Source: Haemophilus sp. (GTDB lineage: Bacteria; Pseudomonadota; Gammaproteobacteria; Enterobacterales; Pasteurellaceae). Taken from it: a stretch of DNA of 64,000 bases. The stretch spans positions 289,731 through 353,730 of the forward strand of contig JAHZCD010000002.1 in the NCBI GenBank assembly GCA_019423025.1, in the 5' to 3' direction. Within the stretch, counting starts at the first letter, position 1. Every line of letters begins with the position of its first letter. This document shows positions 1 to 7,913 of the stretch, one piece after another. A model generated the notes under the pieces. It ran no database searches, had not been told where the DNA came from, and saw nothing but the letters and a program-made list of their open reading frames with translations. The translations under genes were made by a program, and so were the position numbers.

Positions 1-31
1 GATAAGTGCGGTTTAAAATTCAATGATTTAA

Positions 32-61
32 AGATCCCAAAAAGTTTTTTGGGATTTTTTT
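32..61 (+). terminator. Rho-independent terminator of a gene left of the window
   Basis: Inverted repeat GATCCCAAAAA / TTTTTTGGGAT followed by a T run. An uptake sequence (AAGTGCGGT, from base 4) lies just before it. It must end a transcript entering from the left. Confidence 0.75.
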
Positions 62-71
62 ACAAAAGCAC

Positions 72-107
72 TTGCATAATTAATCATTAAAAAGTAATAT
101 TTATTCA
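72..107 (+). promoter_or_regulatory. artPIQM promoter with two overlapping ArgR (ARG) boxes
   Basis: A -35 TTGCAT (72-77) and -10 TAATAT (95-100) are 17 bp apart. Two ARG-box-like palindromes cover them: TGCATAATTAATCA (73-86) and GTAATATTTATTCA (94-107), each matching 12 of 14 positions of TGAATWWWWATTCA. Their starts are 21 bp apart, the register of two 18-bp ARG boxes with a 3-bp gap. Arginine-dependent ArgR repression of the downstream importer is inferred. Confidence 0.7.
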
Positions 108-144
108 TTCTTAGAAATCAAGAGAGGATAGCAGTAAACTTAGT

Positions 145-882
145 ATGGCGATTAGTGTTAAAAATTTGAATTTCTTTTATGGTTCATCACAGGCATTGTT
201 TGATATCAATCTTGATGCACAAGAAGGCGATACCGTGGTGTTACTTGGACCAAGTGGTGCAGGAAAAAGTACGTTAATCCGTACATTAAATTTATTAGAA
301 GTGCCGACCTCTGGTGAATTGCATATTGCGAATAATCATTTTGATTTGTCTCAAGCGAATAATAATCCGAAAGCCATTCGTCAACTTCGTCAAGATGTCG
401 GCATGGTATTTCAACAATACAATCTTTGGCCGCATTTAACGGTGATTGAAAACCTAATTGAAGCGCCCCAAAAAGTATTAGGCATTAGCGAAGAAGAAGC
501 GAAAAAAGATGCATTAGAACTTTTAAAACGTTTACGTTTGGAAGAGCATGCCGATCGTTTTCCTCTTCACTTATCAGGCGGTCAGCAACAACGTGTTGCT
601 ATTGCTCGAGCATTAATGATGAAACCACAAGTGTTGCTGTTTGATGAACCAACGGCAGCACTGGATCCTGAAATTACAGCTCAAGTTGTTGATATCATTA
701 AAGAGCTTCAACAAACAGGTATTACTCAGGTGATTGTGACCCACGAAGTGAACGTGGCACAAAAAGTGGCGACCAAGGTCGTCTATATGGAACAAGGTAA
801 GATTATTGAAATGGGCAGTGCAGATTGCTTTGATAATCCAAAAACCGAACAATTTAAACAATATCTTTCACACTCAGAATAA
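145..882 (+). CDS. artP: Arginine ABC transporter ATP-binding protein ArtP
   Basis: This is the ATPase of the ArtPIQM arginine importer and works at the cytoplasmic face of the inner membrane. The 245-residue protein is a single nucleotide-binding domain of the polar amino acid uptake type. Walker A GPSGAGKS is at residues 35-42, the Q-loop glutamine near 90, the signature LSGGQ at 143-147 and Walker B LLFDEP at 164-169. It is first in a four-gene operon with artI, artQ and artM, followed by a shared terminator. The ArgR-like boxes just upstream and the gene order support arginine as substrate. Substrate assignment is from family and context, not from the ATPase itself. Confidence 0.93.
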   Translation: MAISVKNLNFFYGSSQALFDINLDAQEGDTVVLLGPSGAGKSTLIRTLNLLEVPTSGELHIANNHFDLSQANNNPKAIRQLRQDVGMVFQQYNLWPHLTVIENLIEAPQKVLGISEEEAKKDALELLKRLRLEEHADRFPLHLSGGQQQRVAIARALMMKPQVLLFDEPTAALDPEITAQVVDIIKELQQTGITQVIVTHEVNVAQKVATKVVYMEQGKIIEMGSADCFDNPKTEQFKQYLSHSE

Positions 883-893
883 GGAAACACAAC

Positions 894-1613
894 ATGAAAA
901 AATTACTTTTAAGCGCAATGTTAATGGGCTCAGCTTTTGCTGCAAATGCACAAGAAATCACTTTCGCGATGGAGCCGAGCTACCCGCCATTTGAAACAAC
1001 AAATGAAAAAGGTGAAATTATCGGTTTTGATGTGGATGTAGCGAATGCAATTTGTAAAGAAATCCAAGCGACTTGTCATTTCAAAAGCCAATCTTTTGAT
1101 GCATTAATTCCAAGCTTGAAAGCAAAACGTTTTGATGCAGCGATTTCTGCAATGGATATTACTGAAGCGCGTGCAAAACAAGTTTCATTTTCTAATGCGT
1201 ATTATGACAGCACAGCAAGTTATGTCGCTTTAAAAGGCAAAGCAGATTTAGCTTCAGCAAAAACAATTGGTGTTCAAAACGGAACAACATTCCAACAATA
1301 TACCGCAGCAGAAACCAAGCAATATAATGCAAAATCTTATGCAAGCTTACAAGATGCGATCTTAGACTTAAAAAATGGTCGTATTGATATCATCTTCGGT
1401 GATACAGCCGTATTGTCTGATATGATTTCTAAAGAGCCTGAAATTCAATTTGTTGGCGAGAAAGTGACTAACAAAAAATATTTCGGTAATGGTTTAGGTA
1501 TCGCGGTGAATAAATCAAGCAAAGAATTGCTAGAAAGCTTAAATAAAGGTTTAGAAACTGTGAAAGCAAATGGTGAATACCAAAAAATCTATGACAAATG
1601 GATGACAAAATAA
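894..1613 (+). CDS. artI: Arginine-binding periplasmic protein ArtI
   Basis: Periplasmic solute-binding protein that delivers arginine to the ArtQM permease. The 239-residue precursor has a Sec signal peptide (KK followed by a hydrophobic stretch, AxA-type cleavage after residue 19, ANA/Q). The rest is a family-3 extracellular solute-binding domain, with the motif GFDVDVANAIC near the start and GVQNGTT in the middle. It starts 11 bp after artP with AAGGA upstream of the ATG, and is cotranscribed with it. Close relatives bind other basic or polar amino acids, so arginine rests on the operon structure and the ArgR boxes. Confidence 0.9.
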   Translation: MKKLLLSAMLMGSAFAANAQEITFAMEPSYPPFETTNEKGEIIGFDVDVANAICKEIQATCHFKSQSFDALIPSLKAKRFDAAISAMDITEARAKQVSFSNAYYDSTASYVALKGKADLASAKTIGVQNGTTFQQYTAAETKQYNAKSYASLQDAILDLKNGRIDIIFGDTAVLSDMISKEPEIQFVGEKVTNKKYFGNGLGIAVNKSSKELLESLNKGLETVKANGEYQKIYDKWMTK

Positions 1614-1616
1614 TCT

Positions 1617-2288
1617 ATGTTTTATGATTATCTTACATTAATTGGACATGCAGCCCTAATGACCTTAGGGCTTGCTATTTGCTCGTTAATTGTCGGTTTA
1701 TTGCTCAGTATTATTTTTACGGCTTTAGAAGCAAATAAATATGTCTTTATTGCAAAACCAGCTTCTGTTGTGATCGCTTTATTGCGTGGTTTACCCGAAA
1801 TTTTAGTGGTTCTACTGATTTATTTTGGTTCAACCCAAGTGGTAGAAATGCTAACGGGTGAGTATATCGAATTCAGCGCCTTTGGTTGTGGTGTATTTGC
1901 ATTGTCTTTGATTTTTGCCTCTTATGCTTCACAAACCTTACGTGGTGCGATTCAAGCCATTCCAAAAGGACAGTGGGAATCAGGTGCAGCTTTAGGGTTA
2001 AGCCGACCTTATACTTTCATTCATTTGATTATGCCGCAAGTATGGCGACACGCTTTACCAGGCTTAAGCAATCAATGGCTCGTGTTATTAAAAGATACGG
2101 CATTGGTGTCATTAATTGGTGTTGATGATTTAATGCGCCAGGCAGGATACATTAATACAAATACTCATGAACCTTTTACTTGGTATGGTATTGCTGCGTT
2201 GATTTATTTAGTGATTACGTTGATCAGCCAAGCGGGTATTCGCAAATTAGAATTACGTTTCACTCGATTTGAACGGGGAGTCGAATAA
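1617..2288 (+). CDS. artQ: Arginine ABC transporter permease ArtQ
   Basis: Inner-membrane permease subunit pairing with ArtM to form the arginine channel. The 223-residue protein is hydrophobic with about five membrane segments. It carries the cytoplasmic EAA-type loop, GAIQAIPKGQWESGAALGLS, that contacts the ATPase. It begins 3 bp after artI and its stop codon overlaps the artM start (TAATG), indicating translational coupling. Family: His/Glu/Gln/Arg-type permease. Confidence 0.9.
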   Translation: MFYDYLTLIGHAALMTLGLAICSLIVGLLLSIIFTALEANKYVFIAKPASVVIALLRGLPEILVVLLIYFGSTQVVEMLTGEYIEFSAFGCGVFALSLIFASYASQTLRGAIQAIPKGQWESGAALGLSRPYTFIHLIMPQVWRHALPGLSNQWLVLLKDTALVSLIGVDDLMRQAGYINTNTHEPFTWYGIAALIYLVITLISQAGIRKLELRFTRFERGVE

Positions 2289-2971
2289 TGTTTCAAGAGT
2301 ATTTAGCAGTGATTGCTCAAGGCATTCCGACTAGCCTGTTGCTTACAGTTGTGTCTTTGTTTATTGCCTTTTTCTTAGCATTGGGTTTAACCTTCTTGCT
2401 TTCTATCGGCAATAAATTGGTGAAAAGTGCGGTCAATTTGTTCCTTGTTTTATTTACAGGTACCCCACTTTTAGTGCAATTTTTCTTAATTTATGCAGGT
2501 CCAGGACAATTCCAATGGTTGGTGGACAGCCCATTATGGGGATTATTCTCCAACGCATGGTTCTGTGCAGCATTAGCTTTAGCATTGAATAGTGCCGCTT
2601 ATTCAACCCAATTATTCCATGGAGCAGTCAAAGCGATCTCTAAAGGTCAATGGGAAAGCTGTGCGGCATTAGGGTTAAGTCGTATGCAGACGTTAAAAAT
2701 CCTAATTCCTTATGCATTAAAACGTGCGCTTCCTTCTTATACCAATGAAATTATCTTAGTATTTAAAGGTACAGCATTAGCTTCTACTATTACGATCATG
2801 GATATCATGGGATATGCACGCCAACTTTACGGTACCGAATATGATGCACTCACTATCTACGGTATCGCAGGTGGAATTTATCTCATCATTACCGGCATTG
2901 CCACTTTATTACTTCGTCAGTTAGAAAATAAAGTGTTAGCATTTGAACGTATTGATACCGTAAAAGCATAA
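2288..2971 (+). CDS. artM: Arginine ABC transporter permease ArtM
   Basis: Second permease subunit of the arginine importer, 227 residues with about five membrane helices. An EAA loop similar to that of ArtQ (GAVKAISKGQWESCAALGLS) marks it as the paralogous partner. Its ATG shares a base with the artQ stop codon. An uptake sequence starts at the last base of its stop codon (2971-2979) and a terminator follows, so it ends the operon. Confidence 0.9.
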   Translation: MFQEYLAVIAQGIPTSLLLTVVSLFIAFFLALGLTFLLSIGNKLVKSAVNLFLVLFTGTPLLVQFFLIYAGPGQFQWLVDSPLWGLFSNAWFCAALALALNSAAYSTQLFHGAVKAISKGQWESCAALGLSRMQTLKILIPYALKRALPSYTNEIILVFKGTALASTITIMDIMGYARQLYGTEYDALTIYGIAGGIYLIITGIATLLLRQLENKVLAFERIDTVKA

Positions 2972-2992
2972 AGTGCGGTCAAAAATAGCAAC

Positions 2993-3026
2993 AAATCGGG
3001 CAGTTTAAAAATTGCCCGATTTTTTA
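2993..3026 (+). terminator. Terminator of artPIQM
   Basis: AAATCGGGCA / TGCCCGATTT stem with a TTTTT tail, 22 bp after the artM stop. Confidence 0.85.
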
Positions 3027-3087
3027 TTATAAATTCGAAGTGAATCTGTTTTTCAGGATTATAATATAAAGTACTGAGGAGGGTATT

Positions 3088-3783
3088 ATGAAACCTATTT
3101 GTGTCGTATTAACAGGCGCAGGAATTAGTGCTGAAAGTGGTATTCCCACATTTAGAGCGGAAGATGGTTTATGGGCAGGGCATAAAGTCGAAGAGGTTTG
3201 TACGCCTGAAGCCTTGCAAAAGAATCGTGCGAAAGTATTAGATTTCTATAACCAACGACGAAAAAATGCGGCTGTAGCTAAGCCAAATGCTGCACATCTC
3301 GCACTAGTTGAATTAGAAAAAGCCTATGATGTGAGAATTATCACGCAAAATGTGGATGATTTACATGAACGCGCAGGAAGCTCAAATGTTTTACATTTAC
3401 ATGGAGAATTAAATAAAGCTCGCAGTAGCTTTGATGAAAGCTATATCGTAGATTGTTTTGGTGATCAGAAATTGGAAGATAAAGATCCAAATGGGCATCC
3501 AATGCGTCCATATATTGTTTTTTTCGGTGAAATGGTGCCGATGTTAGCGCGAGCAATTGATATCGTAGAACAAGCAGATGTCGTGTTAGTGATTGGTACT
3601 TCTTTGCAAGTGTATCCTGCGAATGGCTTAGTTAATGAAGCGCCAAGCAAAGCGCCAATTTACTTGATCGATCCAAATCCCAATACAGGCTTTGTCCGTA
3701 AGCAAGTCATCGCAATAAAAGAAAAAGCAGGGAAGGGCGTACCGAAAGTAGTGAGCGTATTGTTAGATAAAATAAAAGATTAA
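3088..3783 (+). CDS. cobB: NAD-dependent protein deacylase, CobB/Sir2 family
   Basis: Sirtuin that removes acyl groups from lysines using NAD+, producing nicotinamide and O-acyl-ADP-ribose. The 231-residue protein has the NAD-binding GAGISAESGIPTFR (10-23), TQNVDDLH (86-93) and catalytic histidine in HLHGEL (His105). Tyr54 and Arg57 in FYNQRR match the pair that gives SIRT5-type sirtuins a preference for succinyl and malonyl groups, so desuccinylase activity is plausible. The usual two CxxC zinc pairs are not present: the segment after KARSS has only one cysteine. GAGGAGG-type ribosome site before the ATG. Single gene between two terminators. Confidence 0.88.
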   Translation: MKPICVVLTGAGISAESGIPTFRAEDGLWAGHKVEEVCTPEALQKNRAKVLDFYNQRRKNAAVAKPNAAHLALVELEKAYDVRIITQNVDDLHERAGSSNVLHLHGELNKARSSFDESYIVDCFGDQKLEDKDPNGHPMRPYIVFFGEMVPMLARAIDIVEQADVVLVIGTSLQVYPANGLVNEAPSKAPIYLIDPNPNTGFVRKQVIAIKEKAGKGVPKVVSVLLDKIKD

Positions 3784-3804
3784 TCTGTAGCTAAGCAATA
3801 AAGA

Positions 3805-3849
3805 TAAAGTGCGGTCAAAATTCTGATTGTTTTTTGACCGCACTTTTTA
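3805..3849. terminator. Bidirectional terminator made of two inverted uptake sequences
   Basis: AAAGTGCGGTCAAAA and its complement TTTTGACCGCACTTT form the stem, with T runs on both strands. It serves cobB (+) and the convergent zinc-ribbon gene (-), and overlaps the latter's stop codon. Confidence 0.88.
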
Positions 3850-4080
3850 TTCTCCAGTTAGCCAACTTGCCAATAAGATAACGATAGTAAAAATAGCCAA
3901 CCAAATAAGGTGAAGCTTAGTGCTTTTTCGATTAATTTCGGCATTTTGTTGGCGTCGTTGTTCGAGTTTTTGTTTGTAAATTTCAAGATCTTCTTTTTTA
4001 AAAGAGAACCCACAATTTGGACAAAATTGAGCGGATTCGCTGATTTTTTTACGACATTCTGGGCAGCGGGTGAGAGCCAT
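3847..4080 (-). CDS. Small zinc-ribbon protein with one C-terminal membrane helix
   Basis: The 77-residue protein starts with a zinc ribbon, CPECRKKI then CPNCGFSF (four cysteines in two CxxC pairs, residues about 7-23). A basic, glutamine-rich linker follows (residues about 30-52) and then a single hydrophobic helix near the C terminus (IWLAIFTIVILLASWL). That architecture suggests an inner-membrane anchored protein with the zinc ribbon in the cytoplasm. Similar zinc-ribbon-plus-TM proteins are widespread and uncharacterised. No function is assigned. It is a single gene, divergent from cstA. Confidence 0.7.
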   Translation of the reverse strand: MALTRCPECRKKISESAQFCPNCGFSFKKEDLEIYKQKLEQRRQQNAEINRKSTKLHLIWLAIFTIVILLASWLTGE

Positions 4081-4143
4081 TGATGATCCTTTTTTAATTA
4101 TTTTAATTTATAAACATATTGTAAGTGAAAAAAACGTAATGAT

Positions 4144-4165
4144 AAACGTGACATGGATCACAAAA
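4144..4165. promoter_or_regulatory. CRP-binding site upstream of cstA
   Basis: CGTGA-N6-TCACA (4147-4162) differs at one position from TGTGA-N6-TCACA. Its centre (4154.5) is about 70 bp upstream of a plausible start point near 4224, judged from a -10 like TAGAAT at 4212-4217. That is class I spacing. cstA is CRP-activated in E. coli. Confidence 0.7.
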
Positions 4166-4282
4166 TTGAAACAATATAAAAATTAAAATTTTGATTTTGA
4201 TGATTTTCACTTAGAATACCGCCGACGAAGTCTAGTATATGACTAAATTTCGGTATTCATTTATTCCTGAGGAGTATTTTTT

Positions 4283-5857
4283 ATGTTGTGGTTTTTCTTC
4301 TGCGTGGCGTTATTGCTAGCAGGTTATTTCATTTATAGTCGTGTAATTGAGCGCATTTTTGTGATCAATCCAAACCGTCAAACGCCAGCTTATACCATGA
4401 ATGATGGCGTTGACTATATGCCAATGTCTAAAACTAAGATTTGGTTAATTCAATTATTAAACATTGCTGGTACAGGTCCAATCTTTGGTCCAATTCTTGG
4501 TGCGTTATACGGACCAGTTGCAATGCTTTGGATTGTAGTGGGTTGTATCTTTGCTGGTGCGGTACACGATTATTTCTGCGGGATGTTAAGTGTGCGTAAT
4601 GGCGGGGCATCTATGCCTAATCTTGCAGGTAAATACTTAGGTCGTCCAGTTAAAGCATTCATTAACGTATTAGCAGTAGTGCTTTTATTATTAGTGGGTG
4701 TTGTATTCGTGGCAAGTCCAGCTCAATTAATGGGTACGATTACAATGGATGTGTTCGGTGCCGCATCAGGTAGCATTTCTATTAGCAATGCGGAAGAAAT
4801 CCATCAAGTAGCTGAAGCAGGTGGTATTACCGTTTGGGGGATGGATAAAGCGACAGTTATCAGTGTTTGGACTGGTATCATCTTCATTTACTATATTCTT
4901 GCGACATTACTTCCAGTTGATAAAATCATCGGTCGTATCTACCCATTCTTCGGTGCATTATTACTCTTTATGTCTGTAGGTATGGTATATGGTTTAGTAA
5001 CTGCAGATCTTAGCTCAGCAGATCCAATTTCTTTCTATCGTTCTGTGGACGGTATGTCTTTTGAGAAATTCTTCCAAAACTTTGAAACCCGTGCAGATTT
5101 ACCATTATGGCCACTCTTGTTCTTAACTATCTCTTGTGGTGCATTATCTGGTTTCCACGCAACACAAAGTCCGTTAATGGCACGTTGTACTGAAAACGAA
5201 AAAGAAGGGCGTTTCATTTTCTACGGTGCGATGATCGGTGAAGGTGTGATTGCATTAGTATGGTGTGCAGTTGGTTTAAGTTTCTATGATTCTTTACCAG
5301 ATTTGTTAGCTGCGATTAAAGCGGGTTCGCCTTCTAAAGTGGTTTATGATTCTTCAATCCACTTCTTAGGTCTTGTTGGTGGTATTTTTGCAGTATTAGG
5401 TGTGGTTGTTCTTCCAATTACATCAGGCGATACAGCATTCCGTGCAGCACGCCTTGTTATTGCAGAATTTTTCCATTTAGAACAAAAAACCTTAGCTAAA
5501 CGTTTAATTATTGCTGTGCCATTATTCGTGGTTGGTTATATCGTATCAAAAGTGGATTTCTCTATCTTATGGCGTTACTTCACTTGGGCGAACCAAACTA
5601 CTGCGATGGTTATGTTATGGACTGCAGCAGCGTACTTATACCGTTATAATAAATTCCACTGGGTATGTACAATCCCTGCGGCATTTATCAGTACCGTATG
5701 TTTTACTTACCTTGCATACAACAAAATCGGTTTTGGTTTAGACTATCAATTATCTGTTTATATCGGCTTAGGCTTAACAGTACTTTGTTTAGTTTTATTC
5801 TTCACACAGCTTAAACCATTAGGTAATCGTGACGAAGAAGCGTATGTAAATAACTAA
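4283..5857 (+). CDS. cstA: CstA-family carbon starvation / pyruvate transporter
   Basis: Inner-membrane transporter of the CstA family; enterobacterial members (CstA, BtsT) import peptides or pyruvate. The N-terminal region shows the hallmark NIAGTGPIFGPILGALYGP (residues about 60-80), AGAVHDYFCGMLSVRNGG after it, and many membrane segments. At 524 residues it is well short of the roughly 700-residue E. coli proteins: the CstA core is present but the long C-terminal part is reduced. A strong GAGGAG ribosome site precedes the ATG. It is a single gene with its own terminator and a CRP site upstream, consistent with use when preferred sugars are scarce. The substrate cannot be fixed from sequence. 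Confidence 0.85.
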   Translation: MLWFFFCVALLLAGYFIYSRVIERIFVINPNRQTPAYTMNDGVDYMPMSKTKIWLIQLLNIAGTGPIFGPILGALYGPVAMLWIVVGCIFAGAVHDYFCGMLSVRNGGASMPNLAGKYLGRPVKAFINVLAVVLLLLVGVVFVASPAQLMGTITMDVFGAASGSISISNAEEIHQVAEAGGITVWGMDKATVISVWTGIIFIYYILATLLPVDKIIGRIYPFFGALLLFMSVGMVYGLVTADLSSADPISFYRSVDGMSFEKFFQNFETRADLPLWPLLFLTISCGALSGFHATQSPLMARCTENEKEGRFIFYGAMIGEGVIALVWCAVGLSFYDSLPDLLAAIKAGSPSKVVYDSSIHFLGLVGGIFAVLGVVVLPITSGDTAFRAARLVIAEFFHLEQKTLAKRLIIAVPLFVVGYIVSKVDFSILWRYFTWANQTTAMVMLWTAAAYLYRYNKFHWVCTIPAAFISTVCFTYLAYNKIGFGLDYQLSVYIGLGLTVLCLVLFFTQLKPLGNRDEEAYVNN

Positions 5858-5878
5858 TTAAATCGAGTTAAAAATTGA

Positions 5879-5914
5879 AAACCGTTTGAGTAAAATCTCA
5901 AACGGTTTTTTTTG
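5879..5914 (+). terminator. Terminator of cstA
   Basis: AACCGTTTGAG / CTCAAACGGTT stem with an eight-T tail. Confidence 0.88.
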
Positions 5915-5958
5915 TTTATGTTATTACCAAAATTTACCAATCTTTACGTTTTAATTGC

Positions 5959-6019
5959 TTGCAAGTTAAGGCTACAACCGATAAACTTACGCAAAGTGGT
6001 GAAAAGTGGAATTTTGTGG
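5959..6019 (+). promoter_or_regulatory. mra promoter with three MraZ-type repeats
   Basis: A -35 TTGCAA (5959-5964) and -10 TAAACT (5982-5987) lie 17 bp apart. Just downstream, GTGG occurs at 5996, 6006 and 6016, an exact 10-bp period in A/T-rich spacers. This matches the direct repeats bound by MraZ in other bacteria. MraZ autorepression of the dcw cluster is inferred. Confidence 0.72.
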
Positions 6020-6065
6020 AGAATTCTGCTAATTTTTCTAAAAATAAACGTTTAAAGGTAGAAAA

Positions 6066-6524
6066 ATGTTTCGTGGTGCAGCAGCGGTAAATTTAGATGC
6101 GAAGGGTCGTGTAGCGATTCCTACTCGTTATCGTGCTGAAATCATGGAAAAGAACCAAGGCCAAATGGTTTGTACTGTTGATATTCGTCAGCCTTGTTTA
6201 TTACTTTATCCTTTAGATGAGTGGGAAAAAATCGAACAAAAACTACTTTCACTCTCCAACTTTGACCCAAATCAACGCCGTTTACAACGTGTTATGCTCG
6301 GTTATGCCACAGAATGTGAAATGGATGCGCAAGGTCGTATCTTATTAAGTGGTCCATTACGTCAACACGCAAAATTAGAAAAAGGCTTAATGTTGGTAGG
6401 GCAGTTGAATAAATTTGAAATTTGGAGTGATACCGAATGGTATGCACAAATTGATGAAGACATTGAAATTGGCTCAAGTGCTGAATTTGGTGCTTCTGAA
6501 GAACTAAAAATGCTGTCATTATAG
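6066..6524 (+). CDS. mraZ: Transcriptional regulator MraZ
   Basis: First gene of the division and cell wall cluster. The 152-residue protein has two SpoVT/AbrB-like halves, each with the DAKGR / DAQGR signature (residues about 11-15 and 86-90), as expected of MraZ, which forms a ring and binds tandem promoter repeats. In E. coli MraZ represses its own operon and is countered by RsmH, the next gene. The repeats 47-70 bp upstream fit that circuit. Confidence 0.93.
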   Translation: MFRGAAAVNLDAKGRVAIPTRYRAEIMEKNQGQMVCTVDIRQPCLLLYPLDEWEKIEQKLLSLSNFDPNQRRLQRVMLGYATECEMDAQGRILLSGPLRQHAKLEKGLMLVGQLNKFEIWSDTEWYAQIDEDIEIGSSAEFGASEELKMLSL

Positions 6525-6608
6525 AACAGCAGCACTAGCAGGATAAGCGGTGCTTGCGCCGCTCTATCTTTTCTTTATCGATTTTGATTTAACGTTTACT
6601 TTTTATTT

Positions 6609-7577
6609 ATGACTACGCAAAATTCCTTTTCTGCACCTGAACATATCACGGTTTTGCTTCACGAAGCGGTGAATGGTTTGGCGTTGAAAGAAAACGGAAT
6701 TTATATCGATGGTACCTTTGGTCGTGGTGGTCATTCTTGCCTCATTCTCTCGCAGCTTTCTGAACATGGTCGTTTAATTGCAGTGGATCGTGATCCTCGT
6801 GCGATTGCTGAAGCTGAAAAAATTCAAGACCCTCGTTTTCATATTGAACATAATAGCTTTTCTCACATTCCAGACATCTGTCAAAAACTCGATTTAGTTG
6901 GTAAAATTGACGGCATTTTGCTGGATTTAGGGGTGTCATCTCCACAGCTTGATGAAGCAGAGCGTGGTTTCAGTTTTATGAAAGATGGCCCGTTAGATAT
7001 GCGCATGGATACCACACAAGGTTTATCAGCAGCAGAGTGGCTAAAACAAGTATCTGTTGATGATTTAACTTGGGTGTTAAAAACCTTTGGTGAAGAGCGT
7101 TTTGCAAAACGAATTGCCACTGCCATCGTAGAATTTAATAAAAGTGCGGTTAAAAATGGCACTGAATGTTTGAGTCGTACTTCTCAGCTCGCTGAGTTAA
7201 TTGCTCAAGCTGTGCCATTTAAAGATAAACATAAGCATCCGGCGACGCGTAGCTTCCAAGCCATTCGAATTTATATTAATGCAGAATTAGATGAATTAGA
7301 AAGTGTATTAAATTCTGCATTAGATATGTTGGCCCCAGAAGGGCGTTTATCGATTATCAGTTTCCATTCACTTGAAGACAGAATGGTAAAACATTTCATG
7401 CGTAAGCAAAGCAAAGGCGAGGATATTCCAAGAGGTTTACCACTACGTGAAGATCAAATTCAACGTAATCAAAAATTAAAAATCATTGGTAAAGCGATTC
7501 AGCCGAGTGAGGCAGAAATTTCGGCAAATCCACGTTCAAGAAGCGCGGTGTTACGTATTGCGGAAAGGGTGAAATAA
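6609..7577 (+). CDS. rsmH: 16S rRNA m4C1402 methyltransferase RsmH
   Basis: Methylates N4 of C1402 in 16S rRNA using S-adenosylmethionine. The 322-residue length is normal. Motifs include HITVLLHEAVNGL near the N terminus, the SAM loop DGTFGRGGHS, and LLDLGVSSPQLDEAERGFSF. There is no strong ribosome site before the chosen ATG, but the N terminus matches the family. An uptake sequence within the gene encodes the SAVK of NKSAVKNG. It lies 84 bp after mraZ, with a GC-rich hairpin in between, and 1 bp before ftsL. Confidence 0.93.
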   Translation: MTTQNSFSAPEHITVLLHEAVNGLALKENGIYIDGTFGRGGHSCLILSQLSEHGRLIAVDRDPRAIAEAEKIQDPRFHIEHNSFSHIPDICQKLDLVGKIDGILLDLGVSSPQLDEAERGFSFMKDGPLDMRMDTTQGLSAAEWLKQVSVDDLTWVLKTFGEERFAKRIATAIVEFNKSAVKNGTECLSRTSQLAELIAQAVPFKDKHKHPATRSFQAIRIYINAELDELESVLNSALDMLAPEGRLSIISFHSLEDRMVKHFMRKQSKGEDIPRGLPLREDQIQRNQKLKIIGKAIQPSEAEISANPRSRSAVLRIAERVK

Positions 7578-7578
7578 G

Positions 7579-7899
7579 ATGTTAGAAAATAGTGAACGTT
7601 ATCCTTTACAACATATTCTCGTTGAAGATATTTTTTCTTCTAATAAATTAATTGTCGTCTTACTTTTATTAATTTTAGCTTCTGCAATGGGCACGATTTG
7701 GATGACCCACCAAACACGAGGCTTAATTTCTGAAAACGGGCAGTTGGTATTACAACACCAAGCCCTTGAAAACGAATATCGCAATTTGCAATTACAAGAA
7801 GCAACCGAAAGTGATAATACAAGAGTTGAATCCATTGCAATCGGTACATTAAAAATGCAACGTGTTCAAAGTGAACAAGAAGTGGTTATTTTTGAATAG
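7579..7899 (+). CDS. ftsL: Cell division protein FtsL
   Basis: Small bitopic inner-membrane protein of the divisome that pairs with FtsB and FtsQ and activates FtsWI. The 106 residues show a short cytoplasmic part, one membrane helix (residues about 25-42, IVVLLLLILASAMGTIWM), then a periplasmic coiled coil rich in Q, E, L and N. Sequence conservation is low in this family, but topology, length and position between rsmH and ftsI are diagnostic. Confidence 0.88.
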   Translation: MLENSERYPLQHILVEDIFSSNKLIVVLLLLILASAMGTIWMTHQTRGLISENGQLVLQHQALENEYRNLQLQEATESDNTRVESIAIGTLKMQRVQSEQEVVIFE

Positions 7900-7913
7900 G
7901 GATTTTGAATAAA

